Shown piece after piece: positions 11,201 to 20,506 of a stretch of 43,260 nucleotides of DNA. Made by a program: the position numbers and the translations under genes. The stretch is taken from positions 1 through 43,260 of the forward strand of contig JABYQR010000362.1 of NCBI GenBank assembly GCA_022592445.1, written 5' to 3'. Below the pieces are notes generated by a model, which saw nothing but the letters and a program-made list of their open reading frames with translations, made no database searches and was not told the DNA's origin. This DNA comes from Cytidiella melzeri (lineage: Eukaryota > Basidiomycota > Agaricomycetes > Polyporales > Irpicaceae). Within the stretch, counting starts at the first letter, position 1; each line of letters opens with the position of its first letter.

Positions 11201-11468
11201 TTATTCCCGCCAGCGGTTGCAGCAGACCGGTATACTGTGTCTCTCTCGGCGTGACCGCGGTCCAATAGTGTAATTGGTTGGCCAGTCTCGTGTAGAGCCA
11301 TGGCCAGGGCAGCGGAAGGCGACCAATGTTTTTTGTGAGGTTTTCCGGCGCAAGCTTCGGGAGAGTGGACATGTTGGGAGAGACATAGAGGCCAGGGTAG
11401 CGGGGGATATCGGTGTCAGAAGCCCATAATACCGAGGGCTTGGGCAGGGTTTGGGGGAGGGTCGACAT
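8226..11468 (-). CDS. 1,064-residue RS-domain protein, Agaricomycete family
   Basis: Model: 8546-11468 and 8226-8497 joined over a 48-nt intron (8498-8545, GTAAGTATC...AACTCAG). Because 48 is a multiple of three, the unspliced frame also stays open. The 5' leader has two more intron candidates (11476-11526, and 11583-11632 with GTAAGTAC...CGCCCAG), which support the ATG at 11468. In order: a conserved N-terminal part (~1-300); three 18-residue PSSSSAWGSLDTHWPSAA repeats (~320-375); a charged segment containing QQFFARRE and RWRDLW; an Arg-Ser region of about 95 residues built on RSPPRR/RSPRRRSRS units; then a C-terminal domain with YRYGILTS, ICGVYRVMPG and YRSWWPTVTTW. I recall this C-terminal pattern from multi-copy hypothetical proteins of mushrooms, function unknown. 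RS domains are typical of nuclear RNA-processing proteins, so a nuclear role is plausible but inferred. Confidence 0.8.
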   Translation of the reverse strand: MSTLPQTLPKPSVLWASDTDIPRYPGLYVSPNMSTLPKLAPENLTKNIGRLPLPWPWLYTRLANQLHYWTAVTPRETQYTGLLQPLAGIKVVQGNDNQWRLENVQEWRDLEAFLRRVLDAMKRTFPLGSYTPLLVQIDRNTFPWPQDYNYDRSWPTKKQAKSFLGLVRGVFRINVSKVTYAGHVLPKHWLDTLQHRKLVSEHEARMLRRSTICLVGDKADQSTTDRLGLVVDVTVGAMGSTLENLKDLINHFQLPVWLYFGPRPAVSEHPWSTEYLPSAVDLEASLRQPAARFARDEWDEEVAEARNVVGVESLGGPSSSSAPSSSSAWGSLDTHWPSAAPSSSSAWGSLDTHWPSAAPSSSSAWGSLETHWPSSVEGTNIVHVPPATSSQVSNVTRPPGPVYVATRGQSSTTGQAPGETPQQFFARREKVSAAKLAQMNPAQKARVQAREVLHANLELPNKSHNCQVFRWEESDDSSGAWNRVLVGKPRWRDLWADTARSQRRYNAVFNEFDIWEELDPSATTEDQELVESWDYFDDAPRLQNLRTAASPQAETLPELPSRSPPRRSRSPPRRPRSPPRRPRSPPRRPCSPRRRSRSPPRRSRSAARRSRSPRRRSRSRSPRRRSRSRSPRRRSHSAPRRSRSPRRRSRSPRRRPRTPPLAPQPIASTSGSTSSSTQMPQSGAPELLQRKGIAFDQALSYRYGILTSAAVTVDVDQEATPREKEIYKFMGIINEKVGPGYRTPMCELFSYLEAKPSDFVMPPPTLTDLVPGTALGHPLHRQNNLIVRTVMDNEQHHRYFVYARDPQANDVSYSLCLADPVTVNHLLRSGVGPSLDDVTGALLRWGVPFNTLQSIADPTVLQPTPPMPSYFNLVPLGLGLIEHRHKFTIADYEDYLEYREEVIKSVQGRAALLRGGLLWRLARDAYADDSAVYDGPSGFQTRSNHRRLDGLDYVDDELSPHQEDVICGVYRVMPGKYHVSWTNYNADYNSEHPENGPSGTAYRSWWPTVTTWSQSGVDLDYWSARNEQFFVNHRKAILDGKVQPKTAQEWRRTLPHRKAAKTNVLTNIGELSGRALPAAM
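9497..9790 (-). repeat. Imperfect 18-bp repeats encoding the RS domain
   Basis: Iterations of a CGACGTCGAGGAGAGCGAGA-type word, which on the minus strand encode RSPPRR or RSRSPRRR. The purine-rich strand gives an open acidic reading frame on the plus strand, a side effect of the repeat. Copy number is likely to vary between strains. Confidence 0.75.
10348..10509 (-). repeat. 54-bp coding repeat, three copies
   Basis: Three head-to-tail copies of a 54-bp unit starting GACGGCCAATGAG (10348, 10402, 10456). They are nearly identical and in frame, and each encodes 18 residues centred on SSAWGSLDTHW in the 1,064-residue protein. The near identity suggests recent expansion. Confidence 0.85.
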
Positions 11469-11475
11469 ATCGGCG

Positions 11476-11526
11476 CTGCAGGGACATTAGTTTGGAGGCA
11501 CAACCTGATCAGGGTAGGACACTTAC
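11476..11526 (-). other. 5' UTR intron of the RS-domain gene
   Basis: On the minus strand this 51-nt segment begins GTAAGTGTCC, holds a CTAAT branch-like word and ends CCTGCAG, 8 nt before the ATG at 11468. A second, similar 50-nt intron candidate lies at 11583-11632. No ATG was seen in the leader between them. Confidence 0.6.
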
Positions 11527-12320
11527 GAGTTTTGATGGGGTCGGTGAGTGGCGAGTGTCTACGGCACAGGATGTAGGGGGAACTGGGCGACTATCAGCAA
11601 CGAGCGAAAGCGTAGCGAAAATTTGTACTTACGAGCAGAACAATTTACGAAAAGACCTTTTCAAACGTTGACCTTCTCCAAGAGGCGGCGCGTCTTTGCG
11701 AAAGCTTGGCTGTCGCGAGCAGACAAGTCCAGGCAGAAACTTGGCTGCAGGCTCTGATGCTACGGTGGTGACGAGTGACGTGGACAGACAGATGCTCCGC
11801 TGTCTAGACAGTCAAGGGTGAAGACTCCGGTAGCAGATACTCCGCTACCGTGAGTTTATAGAGAGGAGGAAGTGGTACAGCTGGTGGTGGTGGACTCCGG
11901 TAGCAGATGCTCCGCTACTGTGTCTGAGGACGTGTGTTGAAGGTCGTCGTCGACGTGCTGGTCAGGTCGTCGTCGAGATGTTGGTGCTGGGCGAGGACTC
12001 CGGTAGCAGATTCTCCGCTACCGTGAGTGTATGGAGGGGAGGAGGAGGTACAGCTGGTGGTGGAGGAGGAGGTACAGCTGGTGGTGGAGGAGGAGGTACA
12101 GCTGGTGGTGGACGACTCCGGCAGCAGATGCTCCGCTGCCGTGAGGTTATGGAGAGGAGGAGGAGGTGAAGCTGGTGTTGGAGGACCCCGGTAGCAGATA
12201 CTCCGCTACCGAAGGTGGTGGTTGATGGTTGTGGTGGTTGGGGTGGTGAAGGTCGAAGTCGTGTGGGTGGTTGTGGTGGTTGTGATATTGGCGGTGGTGA
12301 GAGCAAATAAGAAGGAGGAG

Positions 12321-12361
12321 GAGGAGGAGGAGGTGGTGGTGGTGGTGGTGGTGGTGGTGGG
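12321..12361 (+). repeat. GAG/GTG trinucleotide microsatellite
   Basis: A run of GAG units passes into an uninterrupted run of about nine GTG units. It sits near the middle of the hairpin minisatellite field, close to where the hairpins change orientation. Confidence 0.8.
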
Positions 12362-12539
12362 AGGGCGTTGCAGGAGGAGGAGGTGGTGTGGTCGCCGTGG
12401 TACGTGGTGGTGGCAGTGAGAGTGGTTTGGGCGCCTGAGATATGTTTGGCGCTCCTGACTTCGCCGCGTCGCGTCGCGTCGACCAAGTCCAGCCAGACTT
12501 CGCACACAGCCAATACCACCACCCCCAAGACCACCTCCA

Positions 12540-12695
12540 CCACCTCCTTCAACGTTGCCACTGCCACCACCACCACCACCACCTCCTTCAACGTTGCCAC
12601 TGCCACCACCACCACCACCTCCTTCAACGTTGCCACTGCCACCACCACCACCTCCTTCAACGTTGCCACTGCCACCACCACCACCACCACCACCT
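12540..12695 (+). repeat. Four copies of CTCCTTCAACGTTGCCACTG
   Basis: The 20-nt word named in the call recurs four times, separated by CAC runs of differing length. This is a minisatellite whose spacers are themselves a microsatellite. Confidence 0.8.
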
Positions 12696-13369
12696 TCTTC
12701 TTTGCTCTCACCACCACCGATATCACCACCACCCACACGTCTTCGTCCTTCACCACCATAACCACCACCCACATTCCAACTCACGGCAGCGGAGCATCTG
12801 CTGCCGGAGTCCTCCACCTTCTTCTTTGCTCTCACCACCACCGATATCACCACCACCCACACGTCTTTGTCCTTCACCACCATAACCACCACCCACATTC
12901 CAACTCACGGCAGCGGAGCATCTGCTGCCGGAGTCCTCCTCCTTCTTCTTTGCTCTCACCACCACCGATATCACCACCACCCACACGTCTTCGTCCTTCA
13001 CCACCATAACCACCACCCACATTCCAACTCACGGCAGCGGAGCATCTGCTGCCGGAGTCCTCCTTCTTCTTTGCTCTCACCACCCACACGTCTTCGTCCT
13101 TCACCACCATAACCACCACCCACATTCCAACTCTCGGTAGCGGAGTATCTGCTACCGGAGTCCTCCTCCTTCTTCTTTGCTCTCACCACCACCGATATCA
13201 CCACCACCCACACGTCTTCGTCCTTCACCACGCCAACCACCGCAACCATCAACCACCCACATTCCACCACCACGACCATCAACCACCCACATTCCACCAC
13301 CACGACCATCAACCACCCACATTCCAACTCACGGCAGCGGAGCATCTGTTGCCGGAGTCCTCCTCCTTC

Positions 13370-13990
13370 TTCTTTGCTCTCACTACCACCGAATCGTCCT
13401 TCACCCCAACCACCACCCACATTCCAACTCACGGCAGCGGAGCATCTGCTGCCGGAGTCCTCCTCCTTCTTCTTTGCTCCCACCACCACCGATATCGCCA
13501 CCACCAATATCACCACCACCGATTCGTCCTTCACCCCAACCACCACCCACATTCCAACTCTCCGTAGCGGAGCATCTGCTGCCGGAGTCCTCCTCCTTCT
13601 TCTTTGCTCCCACCACCACCGATATCGCCACCACCAATATCACCACCACCGATTCGTCCTTCACCCCAACCACCACCCACATTCCAACTCACGGCAGCGG
13701 AGCATCTGCTGCCGGAGTCCTCCTCCTTCTTCTTTGCTCCCACCACCACCGATATCGCCACCACCAATATCACCACCACCGATTCGTCCTTCACCCCAAC
13801 CACCACCCACATTCCAACTCTCCGTAGCGGAGCATCTGCTGCCGGAGTCCTCCTCCTTCTTCTTTGCTCCCACCACCACCGATATCGCCACCACCAATAT
13901 CACCACCACCGATTCGTCCTTCACCCCAACCACCACCCACATTCCAACTCACGGCAGCGGAGCATCTGCTGCCGGAGTCCTCCACCACCA
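13370..13990 (+). repeat. ~130-bp satellite with alternating subtypes
   Basis: Five tandem units of about 130 bp, each ending in the hairpin motif (hairpins near 13,434, 13,562, 13,693, 13,822 and 13,952). The 5' stem alternates strictly: ACGGCAGC, CCGTAGC, ACGGCAGC, CCGTAGC, ACGGCAGC. The true repeating unit is therefore a ~260-bp dimer, a small higher-order repeat. The rest of the unit is almost identical between copies. Confidence 0.85.
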
Positions 13991-14209
13991 GCTGTACCTC
14001 CTCCTCCCCTCCATACACTCACGGCCACAATGCTCTTGTCCATAAACGGAAGGTGAGAATATATTTTCTTCACACGAAATAAAACATCTCTCGAACGCAC
14101 AACACCAACCTGCCAGACCATCCTAACCACTCAAGTACGTGCCACGGATAGGAACATTAACATGCGCATAGGTATTTATCACTATTATGCAGAGCTACTC
14201 ACGCTACAT

Positions 14210-17096
14210 CTAGAAGGTGCCATGGGAGTCATGTCGTTTTTGCCGTTTTTCTGGTGATGGTGGAAGGATATCTCGGTATATAACTCCTCTGGCAGTTAGC
14301 GGTGGTATGCTTGATCCTGTGGACGCAACGGAGTTGGTGGTCGTAGCAGCTAATGAGGGAATTGGTTGCACTGAAAGAGGTGAGTCATCGTCATCTTGTT
14401 TCCAGATCCACAGGGCCGGAATAAACACTCACTGGTATCTCTAGGATTTCTCATCTTCAGCGCAATCTGCTGGATGACATTGTGAAACTCATCATACGAG
14501 CCATCCATGTTGAGCGAGAAATGTGGATCTTCAAGCATCACCGTGATGCCATGCAGCGCTGGTAACATTCTTGCCGTATCGTGCTTGAATTTTTGATCTA
14601 GCTGGAGCTGGAGAGCTCTGCGATTGTTGACGGACTTTCCATTGGAATGAAAATGTTTGGTGAGCACTTCATAGGCTTTAGGGATAAAAACAGTGCGTAC
14701 CTCGACTTCAGTGCCAGCGGTATCAGGCTGATCGCTGATTTGTACTTCATCATCCAAAGCCAACAACTCGCCTGTTGTCCTCAAGATTTCAGAAGCTTCG
14801 TCAGCATCAGCTTCTAATAGGACAGTGCTGCGAGGATGCGAGGGCGGTGGCAATAATGAGTCCTTGTCAGTATCAGAGTGACTGAACCGAGCTGACTCCA
14901 AATGCCTAGGTAGCCCTGTACTCTCACTGCAATCTAGCAGGTGAGAGTTTCCCTGCACTGCTGCAATGCTGGACGTCTGAGATCTCGGAAGAGATTCCTC
15001 CAACGGTGGAGAGGTTACTGCCTTTGCGTAGGATTCGCCGTACCAAGCACGGTTTTTCACCTCAATCTCCTTCGCATCTGACAAGCTGGCCGGGAACGAG
15101 AAGGAACCGCGAAGGATGTGGCCTCCTTCCATCCATTGCTCGACCAGCATTCTAAATGCTCGCATATGCTTGCAGGCACCACCCCGTTGAAGCCAGTCTG
15201 GGCAAGTACAGGTTGCTGCTCCGGTAGGGTGCATAGTGAGCCAGTAGAATGTATGTTCGCTGCTCATTGATGCGCATTTTGCCCACAGCTCGTAGGGCCG
15301 TGCACTTGGGACAGGCGCCAGCTTTCTCGACGCAAAGATGGCACGTGCGTCGGCATCACGTCGTTCATCAGCTGGATACCATGCAAGCCGAGGGCAAGGT
15401 GCACCAGATGAGGTATGCAAACGCGAATTCGATGATGTCGCGGTGATCACTGAATGGCCGAACCGCTTATGTTGCCAGGTATTGTACTGTGTGACCATAC
15501 GATGCTGTGCATAGATTTGAGGAAGAATATTGGAGACAAGACGATAAAGAAGCATGTCAAATCGTAGGCGATGGCCGGAGTGCTGCCATTGAGGTACGTA
15601 TTTCCGCTTCAAGTTGCCGTTGAGCGATTCTAGGTGGTTAGTCGTAGGAAGCACACCCTGTACCGGGATTCCTAAGCGATCGGCCGCTTTCTTACGCCCG
15701 TGAAGGGACCAGCTACTCCATAGCTCCCGAGGCATCCAGGTCGTGAGCAAGTAGTCCAAATACTTTGCTACGCCATCGAGGTACTGTTTTCCGTCTCTAT
15801 CCAATCCTAGGAAACTGAAATCTTCACGAGCTCGATTGATCAAATGCAAGCCGTCTGCGTGGCAAGTAGTGGCCAGAAGTCTACAAGAGATCATCTTGGG
15901 CACGGAATCTGGTAAGTAATCTGCTGTACGTACGCTTCTTCCAGAGTTAACAGTCTGCTATTTGCATATATGCGCCAGTGGGACTCGCTACGCGGCAGCG
16001 AACTCTTCCGTTTATTTGTCCAGCATTGGCGAATGTGAAACTTACACAGCAAGAGGATGAGATCGCTCCACACACGTAGAAGGGCACCGCGCTCTTTGAA
16101 GTCCGTATCTGTGATTGCAGCGTACGGTGTAAACCTTTCCCCATGCCGCTCGCCAAGCCAGGATTTCCATCCAGAGAGAAGCTCCGCGAGAATGTTCGTG
16201 TCATATCCCGCGTGTGTTGCGCGATTACCAGATGGGGCGGAGAACAAGAACATTGCTACTGGAAGGCCATGCCCGGACTCGTCAACTCCAAGGGCAATCC
16301 AAACGAGGAGCCGTGAGGTGCAGAGTCCAAACGTCCCGTCTAGGACAAGCTGCTTCTTATGACAGAACGCCCATGCGGCATCTTTCATTTCTGGTGTCGA
16401 GATGGAGATTTTTAACCGTTCTCCCTCACTAGCACGGGCGCTGTACTGGAAGACGGATTTATGAAGGTCAGGCTTGAAGTGAGTACTGTCAGGATTCAGC
16501 CAATTATCGACGTTATGTTCTGCGGCAATCTTGACGTCAATACTAAAGGCCTTGCGATAGTGTTGTCGGTAAAGCCGACTGAAATCCGAAGGTAATATAT
16601 TGTAGCGATGGTTTATGGTGGCGAGCGCGTTGGCTGGGCTCTGACCTCGGTATGCAAGGTGAGTGAGCATGTCGATATTGGTAGATTGGATCACATTAAT
16701 CCTAGAAGAACTCAGATTATCAGACATTGTCGGGGCCAACATATAGGTAGCAGCGGCATACCCTGCTCCGTTTCCCAACTGCCTCAGTGCGACCTCAACA
16801 ACGTGCTCATGCAGTGGGATAGCAGGGATCTTATCCAGCTCTGCCGTACGACATTTGTCGTTGTGCTCTAGGTAGGCAAGGACTCGCGTGACCACACTCA
16901 TCTTACTGTCTTCCCCTATCTGATATGTCACGTCGGCATGAGCGAGGCAGCCGGTGTAGATGTATGCTGCTCGCCGAATAGCATGATCCTCACTGGCTCC
17001 AGCCTGGCCCGTCTCAGCTACCCCATAAGCTTCGTCACGCGTTCGCTTCTTCGAATTCCCCTTCTTTCGTACCGATGTATCGTAACCGCAGACGCT
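14210..17096 (-). CDS. Mutator-like (MULE) transposase with SWIM finger
   Basis: A minus-strand DDE transposase gene. N-terminus: a basic KKGNSKKRTR segment (likely nuclear signal) then YTGCLAHADVTY. Core: VLDGTFG (first Asp), AITDTDF (second Asp), CKFHIRQCW (the C/H motif of MULE transposases) and NHLESLNG (catalytic Glu). A SWIM finger, CTCPDWLQRGGACKH, follows. A 62-nt intron (14371-14432, GTGAGTG...CTTTCAG) joins the last exon, which ends in the basic PEKRQKRHD at 14210. The reading frame changes once near 15,948: one missing base between LTLEEA and VRTADYLPDSV repairs it, so the copy is probably recently inactivated, or the base is a sequence error. The frame is open back to 17,096. A first exon ending YYEACTIPM may start at 17,216, but I could not phase that intron. 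All catalytic residues are present. Confidence 0.8.
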
Positions 17097-17790
17097 TCAA
17101 GTAACAAAGACAACAAGATTAACATGTCAAATTCATGCGATTGAAGTGAGTGCTACTACCATTGGTATAGTACACGCTTCGTAGTACCGGTACGGGTAGC
17201 CCACTTCGTTGACCATACTATACTCCACTTACTCTCTAACTGTTCTAGTGATTGAGAGTCCAAACGGTGCTGCACGCAAAGTTGAGTGGCCGCGACCTGA
17301 CTTCCAGTAGAGGGAGAGAAGACACGAGTGTGAAATCGACCCGCGGACCGGAGCCGTGCCAGTTGAGTACGTTGTTCCTCACTACAATAAAGATATCTAA
17401 TCTTGAGCTTGAGAATAAATCAGTACAAGAAGATGAGGCACATCGTGAATACGTACTTCAACGTTCTCGCGTCGCTCATCCCAACCAAGAGTGGGCAGGC
17501 CTTCAAGCCCGCTCGGGCCTAGCAATCCGCGTTTGACACACGAACCTCCCATGCTGTCCCACAAGCCAGACCGCAGCTGGAGCAGCATCCAGGGAGTAAG
17601 TGTTCGACTCTCTGCTACAGTGAATGTGTGTACTTACACTGGTATCGGACAATGCATCTGCAGCTCGCGTTTCCTCAACATTTTGGCTGTGATATGGCAG
17701 TGAAAGCGGGCCTTCCTGTGCACACAAGTGGAGAAGTTTGGGCATGGCTACGTAGTCGATAGCGTCGCTTCGAGCAAGGGGCAAAAAAAC
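17097..17790. other. Upstream region of the MULE; no clear gene
   Basis: On the minus strand 17,216-17,160 may hold a first MULE exon (a short peptide containing YRYYEACTIPM, followed by GTAGTA). Its frame does not join the main exon without a correction. Terminal inverted repeats for the MULE were looked for by eye here and at 14,040-14,210 and not found. Nothing else is supportable. Confidence 0.35.
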
Positions 17791-18036
17791 TTAGAAAGAG
17801 GCCAATGAGCGATTAGTTTTGAAGAGGGTGATTAGGGGAGGAGGAAATGCAGCTCTCTCTCGAGGCTGTTTGACCTTGACTCGACAATGTTGCTCTAGCA
17901 ACACCTCATGCATATGCCGTAGCACAACGCGAATCCCCTGAAGCTGCAAATGGATTTTTGCTGAATGTGTTACACAGCCGTGCAATGCACTTACGGAAGA
18001 CAGCAGTAAACAGTATTCATTCACGCGCTGCAACAC
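17791..18036 (-). CDS. Two-exon C-terminal fragment, unknown
   Basis: On the minus strand, an exon ending at 17,995 is followed by a GT-AG intron (17944-17994, GTAAGTGC...TTTGCAG). An exon of 51 codons including the stop (17791-17943) then begins LQGIRVVLRHMHEV and ends LFKTNRSLASF. The splice keeps the frame and no stop intervenes. The upstream side begins after a possible acceptor (TTGCAG, ~18,033), so this would be the end of a longer protein whose 5' part I cannot find. Not recognised. It could also be a chance ORF. Confidence 0.25.
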   Translation of the reverse strand: MLQRVNEYCLLLSSVSALHGCVTHSAKIHLQLQGIRVVLRHMHEVLLEQHCRVKVKQPRERAAFPPPLITLFKTNRSLASF

Positions 18037-18248
18037 GGTTTTTTTCTTTCTTTCTTTTCTTTTCAGAAACGCGTTGAGCTACATTGTGGCGAATCCACAA
18101 AATCGAACTACTATTACCCTCAAGTCAGTGACCCAGCCAATAACATTACTTGGTGCAGCTACCCCGTTGCCACTGGCCCACCTTCTATTAGCGCAACTAA
18201 TTTTTTTGGTGTCCAGTGGCGTACCTTCTCCTGCGGGGAACCTTTGAG

Positions 18249-18297
18249 ATAACCCATACTTTGATACTATAACCCATACTTTGATACTATAACCCAC
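18249..18297 (+). repeat. 20-bp tandem repeat
   Basis: AACCCATACTTTGATACTAT is present twice in a row, followed by a partial third copy (AACCCA). Confidence 0.9.
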
Positions 18298-18688
18298 CGA
18301 CGCATAACCTCTTCGCAGAGAATTCGCAATTATCAATGCCCGACTCTTCTACCCTATAGGGATACGCGCGGCCTTTCACGTGATCTAATCATGCGCCTCT
18401 GCGCTGTCTTCTCTTCTTCGACGACTCTTTATTCGCTTCCTTCTCTCTTTCCTCGCTTCCTTGTACCTACTCATCACCTTCTCCCTCTCCATCACCCACG
18501 TCATTCTTTGTTACGGCTGGCTGTCCGCACCCCTTCCAGGGTAAAAAAAAAAAACTCCATCCAGCCCTTGCACTGAGGGCTTGTTGTTGATTACACAGAC
18601 CTCTCAACAATTTGTAGCATTTATAACATTTTCCAACATTTATATACATGACATTTTCACCGGTCCGTACCCTTGGTGTTACTGACAT

Positions 18689-18708
18689 GTTACTTACATG
18701 TAAGTAAC
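18689..18708. repeat. Perfect 20-bp palindrome
   Basis: GTTACTTACATGTAAGTAAC reads the same on both strands. It is preceded by a partial copy (GGTGTTACTGACAT) and followed by CACC, which extends the symmetry. The same words occur at 1791-1858, so it is probably the end or the remains of a small transposon. Confidence 0.6.
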
Positions 18709-19128
18709 ACCATTTACTGACACGTGTTTGTTAATATTGACTTACCGACGGAACCCTACACCACACCTCACCACGCCGCCTCATGATCGATACAACAGCC
18801 AACGACCATGGCATTATAAAACTCATACGATTACACGAAAAAAAAGTTCTCATACTGGAATAGTAACAACGAGTAAAGATAGAGTCCGGGGAGAAAAGGA
18901 AAAAAGAGAAGAAATAAAAAAGAAGAGTTCGTCTGGTTTGCGTGTACGTTACGTGAGCGAAAATGCGTCAAAGAAAAAAAGTTGTAAAAAAAAGAGGTCG
19001 TGATACATGCGCCACAAAGTCAAAAAAGAAAGAAAATAAAGTCCTATGTTAGATTATCCTCCATCCCACAACAAACAACAGGCTGGAAGAAGGTATTTTC
19101 ACGAGAAACGTCTACTGGCCGACGATGC

Positions 19129-20506
19129 TTAAAACACAGTCATCAAAGCACCCAAGACAGCGCCTGCAACAGCCACCGCCAACTCTTTGCCTGCAGCTGC
19201 ATCTGTCAACGAAAGTGCAGCGCTAGAGCTGCCGCTACCGCTACCACTGGGCGAAGGCACGCCAGAAGCGCCACCGAGACTCTGCGTCGCAGAGAACCCG
19301 ATTGCTGCGGTTTGAGACGAGGTCTGTGTAGCAGCAGACGCAGCAGAGGAGATTCTGCACAACACCGACAGAAAAAAAAAGATCAGCAAAAAAAAAAGTG
19401 ACTGAGAGACGAATAGGACGTACGCTGAGCTGGCTGCGCTAGAATCGTTGGCGGTGTTGATGAGGAAAGTGTCGATGATGTGGATGACACCGTTGGGGAG
19501 GAGAACGTCGGGCTGGATGATCCGTGCTGAAAAGTTGCCCGAAGTGATGTACGTCCCGGTTGCGTTGATGGAGAACGAAAGGCTTTCACCTGCGGCGGAG
19601 GTGTAATTTGAGGAGCCAGCGAGAAGGGGAGAGTACAAGGTTGTGCCGTTGATGAACTATCAAAAAGATGGTGTCAATTGCTTGAAAAATTTTTGTGAAG
19701 GAAGAGTGGGGACGTACGAGGTTCTCGACAACGTCGGTCAACTCGGTCGAGTTGAGAGTAGAGAGCGACGAATTGACGTTGGAGACTGCCGAGTTGTTCG
19801 GAGCGAACAACGTAAAACCATGGAACCCAGTATTAATAGCGTCGTACCAACTGACGTTGTTCGTCTGGTTCGTCGAAGAATTAAACACGTCCGTAGCCAC
19901 CGTCGAATGCAACAACGTCTCAAACCCAGTGAGCGACGCGTTGTCCGCAGGGATAGTCGCATCCAACGATTCAGGCACGTTGAGCACGTGGTCCACAATA
20001 AAAATGGTGAGGTTTCCGAAAGTGGTGACGTTCACGACGGTAGAGTCGTTGCGCTGGTTGAGAACGTGGGTCTTGTTGTCTGCGCGGATAGACCACGCGA
20101 CGACTTGAGATTTGCCTCCTTCGAGACGGACAGTGGCGGGGTCGTTGTAAAGTGTGCGACCGAGGGTGACGTTGGGATAGACAGTAGCGTCTCCTGAAAA
20201 GTTACCAGGGACGAGGTGGTAGGAGAAGACGTCGGCGAGGATAGAGGTATTGTTCGTAACGTTGGTAGGGGCTTTACTCCACGCATCGTTGTTGGGAGCG
20301 AAAACGACGTAAGGGGCACCACTGGTGAGGTTGGAGAGGAGAGTGTTGCCGGTGCTGGTACCGTTGATGGTGGACGCGACGGACACGAGTGAGGTGAGAC
20401 CCATAGACTCGAACGCGGCGGCCAAACCAGCGAGGGCAGTAGCGTTCTGCGCATGAGCGTTGGACGCAAAAGCGAGGAGAGAGAGAACGGTAGAGGTCTT
20501 CATCAT
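19129..20506 (-). CDS. GPI-anchored fasciclin (FAS1) protein
   Basis: Three exons, 19718-20506, 19424-19656 and 19129-19354, give 415 residues. Both introns (61 and 69 nt, donors GTACGTCC) keep the frame. The start chosen is the first of two adjacent ATGs, because it opens a clean signal peptide (MMKTSTVLSLLAFASNAHAQ). Upstream codons in the same frame are a Pro/His-rich leader translation and are rejected. Two FAS1 domains are indicated by the paired motifs VVFAPNNDAW and TLFAPNNSAV, with YHLVPG between. Many N-x-S/T sites point to heavy N-glycosylation. The C-terminus is a Ser/Gly-rich stalk followed by a hydrophobic AVAVAGAVLGALMTVF tail, a GPI-anchor signal. The protein should sit at the plasma membrane or wall and act in adhesion or wall organisation, as known for fungal FAS1 proteins. 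Confidence 0.88.

Larger units (their letters stand above)
11760..14040. repeat. Minisatellite field with repeated hairpins
   Basis: About 2.3 kb of low-complexity repeats (CAC/GTG and TCC/GGA triplets) separating the RS-domain gene from the MULE. A ~24-nt inverted-repeat motif recurs about 16 times: stem CGGYAGC, 9-nt loop, stem GCTRCCG. It is read in one orientation from 11,786 to 12,211 and in the other from 12,784 to ~13,975. Versions with CGGCAGC pair with GCTGCCG and versions with CGGTAGC pair with GCTACCG. A further variant at 11,786-11,805 pairs AGACAG with CTGTCT. The outer ends are inverted copies of each other (12,019-12,070 against 13,978-14,025). Long open frames on both strands are artefacts of triplet repeats. 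Role unknown. Confidence 0.8.
18037..19128. other. Intergenic, no gene
   Basis: Contains a 20-bp tandem repeat (18249-18297), a run of 12 A (18542-18553), a perfect 20-bp palindrome (18689-18708) and A/G-rich sequence (18830-18990) downstream of the fasciclin gene. No reading frame has support. Confidence 0.45.

Noticed and set aside
11962..14045. Long open frames rich in Pro/His/Thr or Gly/Val on both strands
   Set aside because: They arise because triplet repeats without stop codons fill the region. Different frames are open at once and the peptides are low-complexity.
15929..15953. 25-nt intron explaining the MULE frame change
   Set aside because: It is far shorter than all other introns here and splicing it does not give the needed frame, whereas a one-base correction does.
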